Shown one piece after another: positions 36,893 through 46,412 of a DNA stretch of 64,000 nucleotides. The translations under genes and the position numbers were made by a program. Numbering within the stretch: position 1 is the first letter of the stretch; every line of letters starts with the position of its first letter. Source of the stretch: Psychrobacter glaciei (GTDB lineage: Bacteria; Pseudomonadota; Gammaproteobacteria; Pseudomonadales; Moraxellaceae); assembly GCF_014652895.1 (NCBI RefSeq), contig NZ_BMZR01000004.1:40645-104644 (forward strand), written 5' to 3'. A model generated the notes under the pieces. That model saw only the letters and a program-made list of their open reading frames with translations, did not search any database and was not told the origin of the DNA.

Positions 36893-37609
36893 CTATACGC
36901 CGTACTGCGCGCGGTAATGTTGCATTTTGGCTAGTTGAGTCGCATCTTTGTACTGGCTCTCGCCGTCTGACAAATAGCTGATTAAGTCGTCAATATCGAC
37001 CAGTGCGCGCACTGGCACTTCTAGCGTCGCAGCAAGCTCTTGAATAGCAGAATGCTCAGCCAAGCCTTTTTCTTTACGATCAAGGGCCACGATAATACCT
37101 GCCACACTGGCACCTGCTTGCTCTAAAATATCGACCACTTCGCGCATCGCTGTGCCAGCCGTAATGACATCGTCAAGTACCCAAACTGCTTTGCCACTGA
37201 CATCAGCACCGACCAAATTACCACCTTCACCGTGGGTTTTGGCTTCTTTACGGTTATAACCCCACTTGGCATTGATACCATGATGGTGCCATAAGGCTTG
37301 CGCGGTTGCAGCCACAAATGGAATACCTTTATAAGCCGCGCCAAAAATAACCAGCTCTTGCTCATCTGTACCGTTATTGCTAGCAGCCATTTGTTCAGCC
37401 ATTTGTTCGGCCAAGGCATCGGCATAACCGCGCGCGAGCAACGACAACATCTCACCCGTCGCTAGCAAGCCAGCATTAAAAAAATACGGACTAATGCGAC
37501 CAGACTTGAGTACAAACTCACCGAACTTAAGCACTTGGTTGTCTAAAGCCAATTGAATGAATTGATGAGATGAAAACGTTGGGTCTTGAGAGCGTGGTAC
37601 GTGAGACAT
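36893..37609 (-). CDS. pyrE: Orotate phosphoribosyltransferase
   Basis: A 238-residue enzyme of pyrimidine synthesis that converts orotate and PRPP to OMP. Features are LKFGEFVLKSGRISPYFFNAG, FGAAYKGIPFVAATA, KWGYNRKEAKTHGEGG (the catalytic loop lysines) and the PRPP motif VWVLDDVITAGTAM. It is slightly longer than the Escherichia coli protein (213) because of a Gln/Met-rich insertion (QMAEQMAASNNGTDEQE) at about 66-85. A good ribosome site (AGGA) precedes the ATG. Confidence 0.97.
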   Translation of the reverse strand: MSHVPRSQDPTFSSHQFIQLALDNQVLKFGEFVLKSGRISPYFFNAGLLATGEMLSLLARGYADALAEQMAEQMAASNNGTDEQELVIFGAAYKGIPFVAATAQALWHHHGINAKWGYNRKEAKTHGEGGNLVGADVSGKAVWVLDDVITAGTAMREVVDILEQAGASVAGIIVALDRKEKGLAEHSAIQELAATLEVPVRALVDIDDLISYLSDGESQYKDATQLAKMQHYRAQYGV

Positions 37610-37670
37610 TATGACATTCCTATCAGCAAAAAGAGGGGCGAAAAACTGGCATTATTGTACGCATTATTGA

Positions 37671-38675
37671 TCAGCTTGACCAACCATTGATCTCATAATT
37701 CTGCATATTGGCATAGCGAGTCAGTAAGCCACTACGTGATGAGACATTAAAATAGCTTTGGCCATCGTTCCGTACTTGTATCTCCCAGCCCAAATGATAA
37801 GCGGCAACAATAATGTGACCAGAAAACATCCGAATTTGACGATATGCATGGCGCTGCGAGGGCTCACAAACAATCTGACTGAGCAAATAGCTACGCACAT
37901 GCTGACATATTTGCGCAGCGCTATAGCTATGATTGATACTTTTGCGCGTACTACACTGTTTTAGAGCATGGACAGCAGCACTACAGGCCATGATATCTGT
38001 CGCTAAACTACCCTCTCCTGTCTCAAACTGCTGCGGCTGCAAAACCACTTGCCAATCATCGGCATACAGACTATTAAGCAATTCATCAGGATTATAACGC
38101 TTGGTCAATGCTCGTAGCGATGCTGAAGCGTCGTGGCGTTTATTATCTGACTCAATCATTTCAGAGCGATCAGCAGGCCTAAGCCCAAAGCGGTGCAGTT
38201 TTGGATAAGCACGAATGGCCTTTTGGATATCTGACATATCTAACATAGTCATATCGGATAATGCTGATAACAATGGCTGCTCGCTATGATTCTCATAAAA
38301 GTTATCAGGCAACTTGATAAGCTTGGCAGCATTGAGCAATGACAAATGCTCAGCCAGCGCTTCTGAAGCAATCAGTGCCCATTTCGAAAAGCGGTCTTCA
38401 TTGGGCTGATAGAACCGCGCAGAGTTACCGTAAAGCCGTCTCAATTGACCGTTCAAGCGGCGGGCAGGCTCTGGGATATCAGTTAAGGGCCGTGCAGGAT
38501 CAAGGGGAGATTGTCTGGGATCAAAGTTGGGGTGGACGATTGCAGGCTGCTGTGAATCAGCTAGCATAGACGATTGCTCAGCCTTTTTTTGCACATGGTT
38601 TTCTGCCAGCTTACCGCCTTCTGCTGCCAGATTAGCATGAGACAAACGGTCATCAGAAGTAGAAGGCTGGGTCAT
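37671..38675 (-). CDS. Protein of unknown function, 334 aa
   Basis: I recognise no family. The first 80 residues are polar and probably disordered, with a proline-rich stretch (PNFDPRQSPLDPARPLTDIPEPARR). The remainder looks mostly alpha-helical with scattered Cys and His. There is no signal peptide or membrane segment. Composition resembles the neighbours and the frame is free of stops over a full kilobase, so the gene is probably real. It lies between an epimerase-like gene and pyrE on the same strand and ends about 60 bases before pyrE, so it may be co-transcribed with it. Confidence 0.75.
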   Translation of the reverse strand: MTQPSTSDDRLSHANLAAEGGKLAENHVQKKAEQSSMLADSQQPAIVHPNFDPRQSPLDPARPLTDIPEPARRLNGQLRRLYGNSARFYQPNEDRFSKWALIASEALAEHLSLLNAAKLIKLPDNFYENHSEQPLLSALSDMTMLDMSDIQKAIRAYPKLHRFGLRPADRSEMIESDNKRHDASASLRALTKRYNPDELLNSLYADDWQVVLQPQQFETGEGSLATDIMACSAAVHALKQCSTRKSINHSYSAAQICQHVRSYLLSQIVCEPSQRHAYRQIRMFSGHIIVAAYHLGWEIQVRNDGQSYFNVSSRSGLLTRYANMQNYEINGWSS

Positions 38676-38749
38676 GAAATCTCCATAGTTTATAAAATAT
38701 AAAACGAATAAGAATGCTTAAATCAGGCAATTATCTTACTCTTAAGGGC

Positions 38750-39589
38750 TTACTCTTGATGGTTCAAAATATCACGGTAACCTGCTTGCCAGTCAGGATA
38801 ATCCAGCCAAGCTAACGGAATGTTGCTATGCAAGCGCTTCCCCGTAACCGCTGTTTTTGAATGATCAATAGCAGGTGGCGTCTCACCTATTTGCTCGCTT
38901 AACCAAACGCCTAGCTCATAAGTAGTGACGGGCGCATAGTCAGTGGCGATATAGAGTGATTTTGGCGCAGTGCTGGTCAGGACATTGGTGATAATATTGA
39001 CCAAATCACGATCCATAATACGATTACTCCAGTGCTGTGCAGCTACTGGCTCTTTTTGTTTCTCTTTGACTTTGCGCAGGCGCATGAGACGCGCGCGACC
39101 ATAAATACCGCTCGGACGAATGATAATGGCTTTATCATCAAAGCCTTGCTGCAAGACTTGCTCTGCTTGCAATATGACCTTTGATGCTTCGCGCTCAGGA
39201 CTGACAGGCGCGGTATTTTCATCGATCCATTCGCCGTTATCTTGCCCATAAACACCTGTTGAGGAAATAAAGACCATACGTTCAAGGTTGGTTAACTTTG
39301 GAGCAAGTGTCGCCAAATGCTGATTAATCGCCAAGTAACTCTCGTGATAGCCGCTGGTTGAATAGTCATCGGGCGTGACGATAATCGCCATATGCGTAAA
39401 ATCTTGCAGCTGCTCAGCGGTCAATGTCAATGCATCGGCTTGCATAAACGTTGCCTCACTATCCAAATGATAGTGCTCGCGTTGATTGCGTGCCAGCCCA
39501 GTAACGTTAAAGCCATCTTGCACAAGCTTGTTGGTGACCGGCAAACCGATATCACCTTGCCCAATAATCAGTAAATTTTGCGTACTCAT
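38750..39589 (-). CDS. NAD-dependent epimerase/dehydratase-like protein (YeeZ type)
   Basis: An extended short-chain-dehydrogenase fold protein of about 279 residues. The Rossmann loop LLIIGQGDIGLPV has the short GxGxxG spacing typical of the SDR a5/YeeZ group. The sequences MVFISSTGVYGQDNGEWIDE, where the Ser/Tyr region of the active site lies, and IIIRPSGIYGRAR follow. The usual YxxxK lysine is replaced by a region around EREASKVILQAEQ, so catalysis is uncertain. The substrate is unknown. A second ATG three bases in is preferred for its spacing from AAAGGA. Confidence 0.82.
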   Translation of the reverse strand: MSTQNLLIIGQGDIGLPVTNKLVQDGFNVTGLARNQREHYHLDSEATFMQADALTLTAEQLQDFTHMAIIVTPDDYSTSGYHESYLAINQHLATLAPKLTNLERMVFISSTGVYGQDNGEWIDENTAPVSPEREASKVILQAEQVLQQGFDDKAIIIRPSGIYGRARLMRLRKVKEKQKEPVAAQHWSNRIMDRDLVNIITNVLTSTAPKSLYIATDYAPVTTYELGVWLSEQIGETPPAIDHSKTAVTGKRLHSNIPLAWLDYPDWQAGYRDILNHQE

Positions 39590-39650
39590 CATTTATCCTT
39601 TATTCGAACGCCATTTCTAATGACTGCTTATACATTTTTTATAATAAGTA

Positions 39651-41837
39651 CTAAAAATAGCGCCTGTACGACAGCTGTAAATCGTCATTGGCATCGATGC
39701 GATCTTGCCACTCATAGTTGGCATTAATACGTAATGCTTGTTTTTTATCGATATCGTATTGTAGACCCAAAGTTGAGACCGGCTGCCAGTAATGACCGCG
39801 AGCATTAGACTCATCGCTGCTGCCATGATACCAATATGGCAATTGCAAATCAGCCTGCGCACGTAACTGATTGTTAATTTGATAACGGCAACCAGCATTC
39901 ACACCTGCGCCTACGCGAAAGCCTTTATTGATACCGCGCCCTGCTTGTCCCGTGCCTGATAGCAAGGTGTAACATAACTGTGGCGGCATCTCGCCAGTAC
40001 CAGCATTAGGGGTTCCAAATGCCCACGACCAGCCAGTCTCATAACCCACGCTCCCAACCAAATGATCCGTGCCATCTTGCTGTGAGCCATCGTTTACTCG
40101 GGTCGCCTCGACACTGACGCCCCAAGTTTTGCCTTGCTGAGCGCTATTTACTGGGTTAAATGAGCGTCCGCGCAGCAGTGTAAAATTCTGCAAGACCACA
40201 CTGTCCGGCTGTTTGTAGTTGCTATTGTTATCATCTTTGTCATAAAGGCGTAGCGTCGCTGCCAGCCCTTCTAAATTAAAAAACTGTGAAAAACCAGCGG
40301 CCCGATCAAGTGTGTCATGAAAACCTGCACGCACGCCCACATCGATATAATTATTGTCACCGCGCTGTCCGACACCAATCTGCGCCATTTGCAATGGATG
40401 TCTGTCTATTGGATTGTTGTTGGCAGCGACGATAGGTAAGTTGCGTATGGTTTTACTATCTGCTGACATACTGGATGCTGGATTGCGCTCTGCGGATTTA
40501 ATCTCTTGGGCAGCTTCTTTAGTCAATGGCTGATAACCCAGCTTAGCGGCGGCCTTGGCTTGGTTAAGCGCGGCTTGACGTACGGTATTGTCAGCTGGCG
40601 TATAACGAGGGTTTGCCAGTAAGTCTTCTTCATTAAGCAGCTGAATGACGTCAGAGGGTACGACGGCATAAGGTAATCGGCTTAATAAATGCTGCTGCGG
40701 ACGCACGACATCGATGAGGCGCAAAACCTCAGAGGCGCAGTTATCAGTGGTGAAGTAATACGGTAAATCTAACCTTTTGGTTTCCCAAACATGCAACATG
40801 ATTTGTTGCACCTCGCTTGGGGTCAAGTTCAACTGATACGTCCACGCATCACGCTCATCGTCTTGCAAGTATTTCGCCAGTTTTTCTGGGTAAGGATCGA
40901 TTTCGATGGCGTTATCATAGAGACCTGTCATGGATTTGATGGCATAAACTGGAAAACTATCGTTTGGATCACCATCGACCGTATAATTCAGCGCGTAGGC
41001 ATGATGAATCTGACTGGGATCAGCCACACTGGCCTTTGAGTCAATACGCAACAAGGTATGGGCAAAGGCTGATATGGGATTGTCCAAATACTCTTCGGCA
41101 AACATAATAGACAGCTGCTCAGGTGCCAGCTTTTGCATCCATTCATCCAGCTCCGGACACTCAGCTTGCCAGCTTGTCTTATCGATATTTAGCGTATCGG
41201 TCAGCCATTGTACGCGCGCTGGGAAACGACAAAGTACCGAATTATTAGCGGTATTGTCTTTGACAACCGTATTATGAGTCAGCGCTAATTCTTCAGCCAG
41301 AGCGACCAGCAATGCATCAAGCTCTGCGCCTGAGTCTTGCGCACCTTTTTCACTTAAAAAGAAGCTAGCATCATCAACGAGACTTGTGTCTTTTTTCTTA
41401 CCAATTAGATTCTTTTGATCATCAAAGAAGTACAATAAACGTCGCCATGTCGTATGCTGGGCTAGGTTTTCTGTTTTTGCTTGCTCGCGCCATGATGCTA
41501 GCAGCTGTTCTGCCTTGGTGTTGCTAGCGACAATATGACTAACGTTATTATCGACACCGCTAGTATTAGTATTAGTGCGAGGGTGATCAGCGATATCTTT
41601 ATTTGAGCTGCTATTTGGCTTGATGTTATTATTTAGCCCAGCATCAGCTTTGTTATCCAACGCTAGCGCACCTGTAATCACAAGCTCTGCTGGCGTTGGC
41701 AAAAATGCCTGCGCTTGTACCGTCAGTAACAGACCTGCAATCGTTAATGGTAAACGCGCGCGTCTGCTCACCTTTGTTGGCGTACAGTCTGTCGCCAAAA
41801 AGTTGCAATGCACCACAAGGTTTGAATATATAGACAT
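39651..41837 (-). CDS. DUF4105 (Lnb N-terminal domain) envelope protein with C-terminal beta-barrel-like region
   Basis: A protein of about 728 residues. A signal sequence (RRARLPLTIAGLLLTVQAQA) is followed by a low-complexity Asn/Asp-rich segment. A DUF4105-like periplasmic domain occupies roughly residues 95-420. It includes SAFAHTLLRID, HAYALNYTVDG, the YAIKSMTGLYDN segment and LPYYFTTDNCASEVLRL, whose Asn-Cys resembles the papain-like site of this family. The last 270 residues consist of alternating strands ending in SYRRYF, typical of an outer-membrane barrel with a terminal Phe. The start is uncertain: ATGs at 41873 and 41837 and a later GTG are all in frame. The role is unknown, but an envelope location is likely; ampD is divergent. 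Confidence 0.78.
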   Translation of the reverse strand: MSIYSNLVVHCNFLATDCTPTKVSRRARLPLTIAGLLLTVQAQAFLPTPAELVITGALALDNKADAGLNNNIKPNSSSNKDIADHPRTNTNTSGVDNNVSHIVASNTKAEQLLASWREQAKTENLAQHTTWRRLLYFFDDQKNLIGKKKDTSLVDDASFFLSEKGAQDSGAELDALLVALAEELALTHNTVVKDNTANNSVLCRFPARVQWLTDTLNIDKTSWQAECPELDEWMQKLAPEQLSIMFAEEYLDNPISAFAHTLLRIDSKASVADPSQIHHAYALNYTVDGDPNDSFPVYAIKSMTGLYDNAIEIDPYPEKLAKYLQDDERDAWTYQLNLTPSEVQQIMLHVWETKRLDLPYYFTTDNCASEVLRLIDVVRPQQHLLSRLPYAVVPSDVIQLLNEEDLLANPRYTPADNTVRQAALNQAKAAAKLGYQPLTKEAAQEIKSAERNPASSMSADSKTIRNLPIVAANNNPIDRHPLQMAQIGVGQRGDNNYIDVGVRAGFHDTLDRAAGFSQFFNLEGLAATLRLYDKDDNNSNYKQPDSVVLQNFTLLRGRSFNPVNSAQQGKTWGVSVEATRVNDGSQQDGTDHLVGSVGYETGWSWAFGTPNAGTGEMPPQLCYTLLSGTGQAGRGINKGFRVGAGVNAGCRYQINNQLRAQADLQLPYWYHGSSDESNARGHYWQPVSTLGLQYDIDKKQALRINANYEWQDRIDANDDLQLSYRRYF

Positions 41838-42013
41838 GAGTAATATCTCGCACTGTAGAAGCCATACGCTCATCGCGTTACTGGGTCTATCGAATCGTCA
41901 AAAGAAAGTTGTGATTGGCTATTTTTTAGAGAGTTTTGCTATCAATTAATAAAAAATCGGTAATCACAAGTATTTGCTACGCACTTATTAATAAATTATA
42001 AAAAGAGAGCACT

Positions 42014-42601
42014 ATGTCCACGACACCGCCAATGATTATAAAGGACGGGCGCTTATCCTCAGCCACTTGGCTTATGTCGCCGAACTATAATAAACGACCC
42101 GACCATCTGACTATTGACACCATTGTCATTCACAATATTAGCCTACCACCGAATGAGTTTGGCATCTGCGGCAGTGATGGCGTTCATTATGTAAAAGCAT
42201 TATTTACCAATCAATTGGACTGGGATGCGCATCCTTATTTTCAAACCATCCAGGGCGCAGAAGTCTCAGCACATCTATTTATAGAACGTGATGGTGCTAT
42301 CACACAGTTTGTAAACTTTGCCGAGCGCGCATGGCATGCAGGCAGATCCAGCTACCTTGGTCGTCCTGAATGTAATGATTATAGCATTGGCATCGAGCTT
42401 GAAGGGTCAGATTTTGTGTCCTTTACCTCGGTGCAATATGACACACTTGCAGCCGTTATCGCTGCGTTATATGACGCCTACCCTAAAACCCGCCGACACT
42501 TAACCGGTCATAGCGATATCGCACCGGGTCGAAAGACAGATCCTGGCGATTATTTTGACTGGCCAAAGTTGCGTCAAGAGATCGCATGTCTATTGAAATA
42601 G
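42014..42601 (+). CDS. ampD: 1,6-anhydro-N-acetylmuramyl-L-alanine amidase AmpD
   Basis: A 195-residue cytosolic zinc amidase that recycles muropeptides. Zinc ligands are visible as H40 (TIVIHNISLPP), H166 (RRHLTGHSDIAPGRKTDPG) and D176, with K174 and the IGIELEG glutamate matching catalytic positions of the Escherichia coli enzyme. The sequence ERAWHAGRSSYLGR is characteristic. Loss of AmpD raises anhydro-muropeptides, which in some bacteria induces AmpC beta-lactamase; no ampR or ampC is in the window. ampE, which often follows, is absent; an AT-rich membrane-protein gene lies there instead. Confidence 0.96.
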   Translation: MSTTPPMIIKDGRLSSATWLMSPNYNKRPDHLTIDTIVIHNISLPPNEFGICGSDGVHYVKALFTNQLDWDAHPYFQTIQGAEVSAHLFIERDGAITQFVNFAERAWHAGRSSYLGRPECNDYSIGIELEGSDFVSFTSVQYDTLAAVIAALYDAYPKTRRHLTGHSDIAPGRKTDPGDYFDWPKLRQEIACLLK

Positions 42602-42648
42602 AAGACTTGTTTAACTTTAATAATTATTACTCATCGATTGGAAACATT

Positions 42649-43167
42649 ATGACTTGGATTGAAGTGGTCGATTCAGCAGTGAAAATAGGTTTAGGTGCAT
42701 TGATAGCAGGCATTATTGCTTTTCTATTATCTTCAACACAACATCGTAATGAACTCAAAAAATCTAAAGTAGAACGTGAATTTGAGATGTTAAAAGAAGT
42801 TGCAGAAAAAGTTGAAAACTTTAACCATATAACTTTGAGGTATTGGGCACTATCTTCTGATTGGCGAAGAAGATTGATTCTAGATAGTTCCATTGAAAAA
42901 CCGAATGAGCTGTCAGTAACTCAAAATGAATTTTTTGATAGCTTTAAGGAATTAACCAAATCGGAATCCCTATTGCTATTATTTGGCTATAAAGATGCCT
43001 CAGTTCAAGTAAGAGAGTATGGCGATTTAATTAAAGATTTTTACAATCGAGTGAAAGACACTAATAAACCTTTTGAAATAAGTGATGCTACTAGCTATAG
43101 AGAGTCCATGATTAATAAACGCTCAGAACTATTCAATCTTTTAAATGACATTTACAAGACAATTTGA
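42649..43167 (+). CDS. AT-rich gene for a single-pass membrane protein of unknown function
   Basis: About 172 residues. One N-terminal membrane segment (about 13-29, IGLGALIAGIIAFLLSS) is followed by a long, charged, coiled-coil-prone helical region (KKSKVEREFEMLKEVAEKVE) and further helices. I recognise no family. The base composition is clearly richer in A+T than flanking genes, which hints at recent acquisition. The ATG at 42649 has GGAAAC upstream; an earlier in-frame ATG at 42586 overlaps the end of ampD and is less likely. It sits between ampD and murJ with no mobility signature seen. Small membrane-anchored proteins of this shape occur in phage-defence loci, but nothing specific supports that here. 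Confidence 0.75.
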   Translation: MTWIEVVDSAVKIGLGALIAGIIAFLLSSTQHRNELKKSKVEREFEMLKEVAEKVENFNHITLRYWALSSDWRRRLILDSSIEKPNELSVTQNEFFDSFKELTKSESLLLLFGYKDASVQVREYGDLIKDFYNRVKDTNKPFEISDATSYRESMINKRSELFNLLNDIYKTI

Positions 43168-43325
43168 AATTATTTCACTCTGGGCTGTCATTAAGATAAT
43201 AATGCTCGTTTTTTTAAAACCCTATATTCCACATCCAATCCATTTATCTCGATTATGAAAGTGCTATAATCCGTCAGTTTTTTGATAACAGCAACTCAGT
43301 AAACAACTTAGCAAAATAGGTTCTC

Positions 43326-44876
43326 ATGGCAAAAAGTCGGTTATTTCGCTCAACCATGGTCGTCAGCAGCATGACCATGCTGTCCCGTATCTTAGGTCTG
43401 GTACGCGATGTCGTATTATTAGGGGTGTTTGGCGCAGGTGGTCTGATGGATGCCTTTTTGGTCGCCTTTAAGATACCTAACTTTTTGCGCCGTCTGTTTG
43501 CTGAAGGCGCTTTTAGCCAAGCTTTCGTGCCAGTACTGTCGGAATATAAAGAAAAATACAGCTTACAACAGGTACAGATATTAGTCAGTCGTACCTCAGG
43601 CGCCCTGTTGTTGATTCTATCGATGCTCACTGTGGTCGTCATTTTGATGGCGCCGTGGGTAGTAACGTTATTTGCTCCCGGATTTGCTGACCAACCTGGT
43701 AAATTTGCCATCACGGCTGAGCTACTGCGCCTTACCTTTCCCTATTTATTATTTATTTCTATGACTGCTTTTGCTAGCGGTATTCTGCAAAGCTACGGGC
43801 GTTTTGCTGCGCCAGCTTTTGCACCCGTACTGTTGAACTTATGTATGATTGGCGGCGCATTAATTTTTGCCCCTATGTTCGACACACCGATTATGGCACT
43901 CGGTTATGCCGTTGCAATCGCCGGTTTGCTACAGTTCCTCATACAGCTGCCGCAGTTATGGCAACAAAAGTTGCTGGTCGCACCTAAGATTGACTTTCAG
44001 CACGAAGGCGTTAAACGCATCTTAAAACTTATGCTGCCTGCTATCTTTGGTGTCTCTGTCACTCAGATCAATCTGCTCCTCAATACTATTTTCGCCTCGT
44101 TAATGATTGGTGGTTCGGTTTCTTGGCTTTATGCGGCAGAACGTATGAGTGAGTTGCCGTTAGGACTGATTGGCGTAGCGATTGGTACGGTCATTTTGCC
44201 CAGTTTGTCGAAAAGTGAAGCCAAAAAAGACGATGTTAGCTTTAAAAAAACCATTGATTGGGCGGCACGTTTAATCATATTGGTGGGTGTTCCAGCGTCA
44301 GCAGCCTTATTTATACTGGCTGATGTGCTGATGCAAGCGCTGTTTTTACGCGGTGAATTTACCTTGCGTGATGCGCAGATGAGTTCGCTGGCATTACGCA
44401 GTATGGCGGGTGGTATTTTAGGCTTTATGCTCATTAAAATATTTGCGCCAGCGTTTTTTGCCCGTCAAGACACTAGAACACCAGTAAAAATCGGTATCGT
44501 GTCCGTCTTTGCCAATATGGTTTTTAGTGTGATTTTTATCGGAATATTTTACTTTTTAGAGATACCTCTGCATGGTGGTCTTGCCCTTGCGACCACAGGA
44601 GCGGCCTTCGTCAACGCGGGCTTATTATATTATTTCTTACATAAGCGCGATATTTTCCGTTTTGGCAGCCACTGGAAAAAGCTGTTTACTCAGTTTGCAA
44701 TCTCTACCGCTTCTATGATTGCTGTCCTTTATATCATGTTACCTTACTTCCCAGCCGACGAGGCTCAGTGGCGACGTATCGCGGCTCTGCTCATTATGTG
44801 TGCGGTTGGTGCCCTAGTTTATGGGGTGGTGTTATTAGCAACAGGCTTCCGTCCGCGTCAGCTAAAGCATGGCTAA
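43326..44876 (+). CDS. murJ: Lipid II flippase MurJ (MviN)
   Basis: A 516-residue MOP-superfamily transporter that moves lipid II to the periplasmic face of the inner membrane. About 14 membrane segments are seen. The N-terminal sequence MLSRILGLVRDVVLLGVFGAGGLMDAFLVAFKIPNFLRRLFAEGAFSQAFVPVLSEY is highly characteristic (R in GLVRD, the FKIPNFLRR and EGAFSQAF motifs). A TATAAT at 43265-43270 probably marks its promoter. ribF lies downstream on the same strand, as in other gammaproteobacteria, but two genes intervene here. Confidence 0.97.
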   Translation: MAKSRLFRSTMVVSSMTMLSRILGLVRDVVLLGVFGAGGLMDAFLVAFKIPNFLRRLFAEGAFSQAFVPVLSEYKEKYSLQQVQILVSRTSGALLLILSMLTVVVILMAPWVVTLFAPGFADQPGKFAITAELLRLTFPYLLFISMTAFASGILQSYGRFAAPAFAPVLLNLCMIGGALIFAPMFDTPIMALGYAVAIAGLLQFLIQLPQLWQQKLLVAPKIDFQHEGVKRILKLMLPAIFGVSVTQINLLLNTIFASLMIGGSVSWLYAAERMSELPLGLIGVAIGTVILPSLSKSEAKKDDVSFKKTIDWAARLIILVGVPASAALFILADVLMQALFLRGEFTLRDAQMSSLALRSMAGGILGFMLIKIFAPAFFARQDTRTPVKIGIVSVFANMVFSVIFIGIFYFLEIPLHGGLALATTGAAFVNAGLLYYFLHKRDIFRFGSHWKKLFTQFAISTASMIAVLYIMLPYFPADEAQWRRIAALLIMCAVGALVYGVVLLATGFRPRQLKHG

Positions 44877-45003
44877 TTTATTTGTGAACGCTGAATAAAT
44901 GACTTACTAAACCAAAACAAGCTTAATATGAGAATTGACAGTGAATGCCGCTGATAGTTGTCATAATCGATTATTGATAAATAAATGAAATTTGAGGTTT
45001 ACT

Positions 45004-45624
45004 ATGACAGTCGAATATTCAACGCTACGACGCTTACCAATGCTACTAACTGCTGGTGTATTGAGCACCGGACTGCTAATCAGCGGGTGTAGCAACAATG
45101 ATAATGTAGAAGCCGATAGCGCAAATACAGCGAGCGATACAGCTGCCGTGGCTGGGAACCCTGAAGTCGATGCAGCCAATCAGACGGCAGACGTTGATGC
45201 AAATAACACAGTGGCAAGCGAGCAAATGACGGATAGTGCTAAAGATGAGACAACCATTGATAGTGATAACATCAACCCAATCACTGCTTCATCCAAACAA
45301 AAAAGCTTAGTGACTAATCCGACTGAAGCTGGTACGCCAGAAGACACCGTCAAACAGGCGCTAAATAGCTTATATTATGGCGATGTAAAAGAAGCGGTTG
45401 GATACTATCAAGTAGATATGGCGAATTTTGAAAAAGAACTTGCCAAAACACAATCCGCTTTTCAGCAGACTGTCGATGGCGTTACTATCACTGATACCAA
45501 GTATAATGATGACAAGACTCGTGCCACTATTACTGGTGAGTTGATGCTCAAAGGACAGAGCGAACCTGCGCCATTGACCTATCAGCTACAGAAGATAGAA
45601 GGTCAATGGAAGATCTTGGGTTAA
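45004..45624 (+). CDS. Lipoprotein with DUF4878-like C-terminal domain
   Basis: About 206 residues. The signal peptide ends in a lipobox (GLLISGC, Cys about residue 29), so the protein is lipid-anchored in the envelope. A long acidic, Asn/Thr-rich linker (about 30-105) precedes a domain of about 90 residues beginning PEDTVKQALNSLYYGDVKEAVGYY and ending with LQKIEGQWKILG. That pattern fits DUF4878/lumazine-binding-like NTF2-fold domains. The function is unknown. The ATG at 45004 is chosen because TGAGG lies seven bases upstream; a TTG four codons earlier is possible. Confidence 0.8.
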   Translation: MTVEYSTLRRLPMLLTAGVLSTGLLISGCSNNDNVEADSANTASDTAAVAGNPEVDAANQTADVDANNTVASEQMTDSAKDETTIDSDNINPITASSKQKSLVTNPTEAGTPEDTVKQALNSLYYGDVKEAVGYYQVDMANFEKELAKTQSAFQQTVDGVTITDTKYNDDKTRATITGELMLKGQSEPAPLTYQLQKIEGQWKILG

Positions 45625-45635
45625 GCTATTTCAGC

Positions 45636-46244
45636 TTACTTATCTGAAGCATCATCCGATGTCACTGCTTTACCCAGCATCACGACATCAGCAATAAACC
45701 CTTCCATATCGCAAACTTTTGGCATGTAGCCCCACTGCTCAAAGCCAAGTTTACGGAACAGTCCTAAACTTGGCTGATTGTGAGCAAAGACAAGCGCGAT
45801 AATGTTTCGAATGCCCAAGCTTGGCGCTTGCGTCAACATCCAGCGTGTCAACAAGCTACCTAGGCCTTGACCCTGATAATCTTGATTTAGATAGACGCTG
45901 ATCTCAGTGCTGATATGATAGGCTGTCCGCGCATACAAATCACTATAGCTGCCCCATGCAATTATCGGCGACTGCGCTTGCTCTGCATCATCCCCTCCTC
46001 GCAATGTTTTGACCACATATATGGGCCTTGTTGGACTGCTTAGATGCTCATCAAACCAAGCAGCTCGCTCATCTACGGTTACCAATGCAAGGTTAGCTGT
46101 TGCTTGTTTAGCAGGTATGCTTTGATTATAAATGGCTAAGACTTCTGCTAAATCTTCTTTACTCGCACGCTGCACAATAAACTGATCAGCGAGCTGATGT
46201 GTTGATAAATCAGTTGATATAGCATTCAAGGCAACATCAGACAT
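45636..46244 (-). CDS. GNAT family N-acetyltransferase (phosphinothricin acetyltransferase-like)
   Basis: A 202-residue acetyl-CoA-dependent transferase. The GNAT fold begins after an unrelated N-terminal stretch at about residue 22 (FIVQRASKEDLAEVLAIYNQSI). The acetyl-CoA loop is YQGQGLGSLLTRWML, followed by GIRNIIALVFAHNQPSLGLFRKLGFEQWGYMPKV, which is typical of the PAT/bar and YncA subfamily acting on small amino-group substrates. The substrate here is unknown. It converges with the lipoprotein gene; 11 bases separate the stops. Confidence 0.86.
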   Translation of the reverse strand: MSDVALNAISTDLSTHQLADQFIVQRASKEDLAEVLAIYNQSIPAKQATANLALVTVDERAAWFDEHLSSPTRPIYVVKTLRGGDDAEQAQSPIIAWGSYSDLYARTAYHISTEISVYLNQDYQGQGLGSLLTRWMLTQAPSLGIRNIIALVFAHNQPSLGLFRKLGFEQWGYMPKVCDMEGFIADVVMLGKAVTSDDASDK

Positions 46245-46412
46245 AAGATCTCCATAATTTTTAGCATTATTATCGGCATCATCGATAATAGTGAATAATA
46301 GTCATACTGATAACACAAGCAAGTACAAATAATTCATAAAGAATGACCACGCTGAGTGACTGATACTTTCACTATGCGTCGACTATAGGATGTTAGTGGG
46401 GCTATTTTACTT

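Noticed and set aside
39571..39650. Possible frameshift between the epimerase-like gene and the DUF4105 gene
   Set aside because: Both have complete frames with separate starts and stops; the 61-base gap is ordinary.
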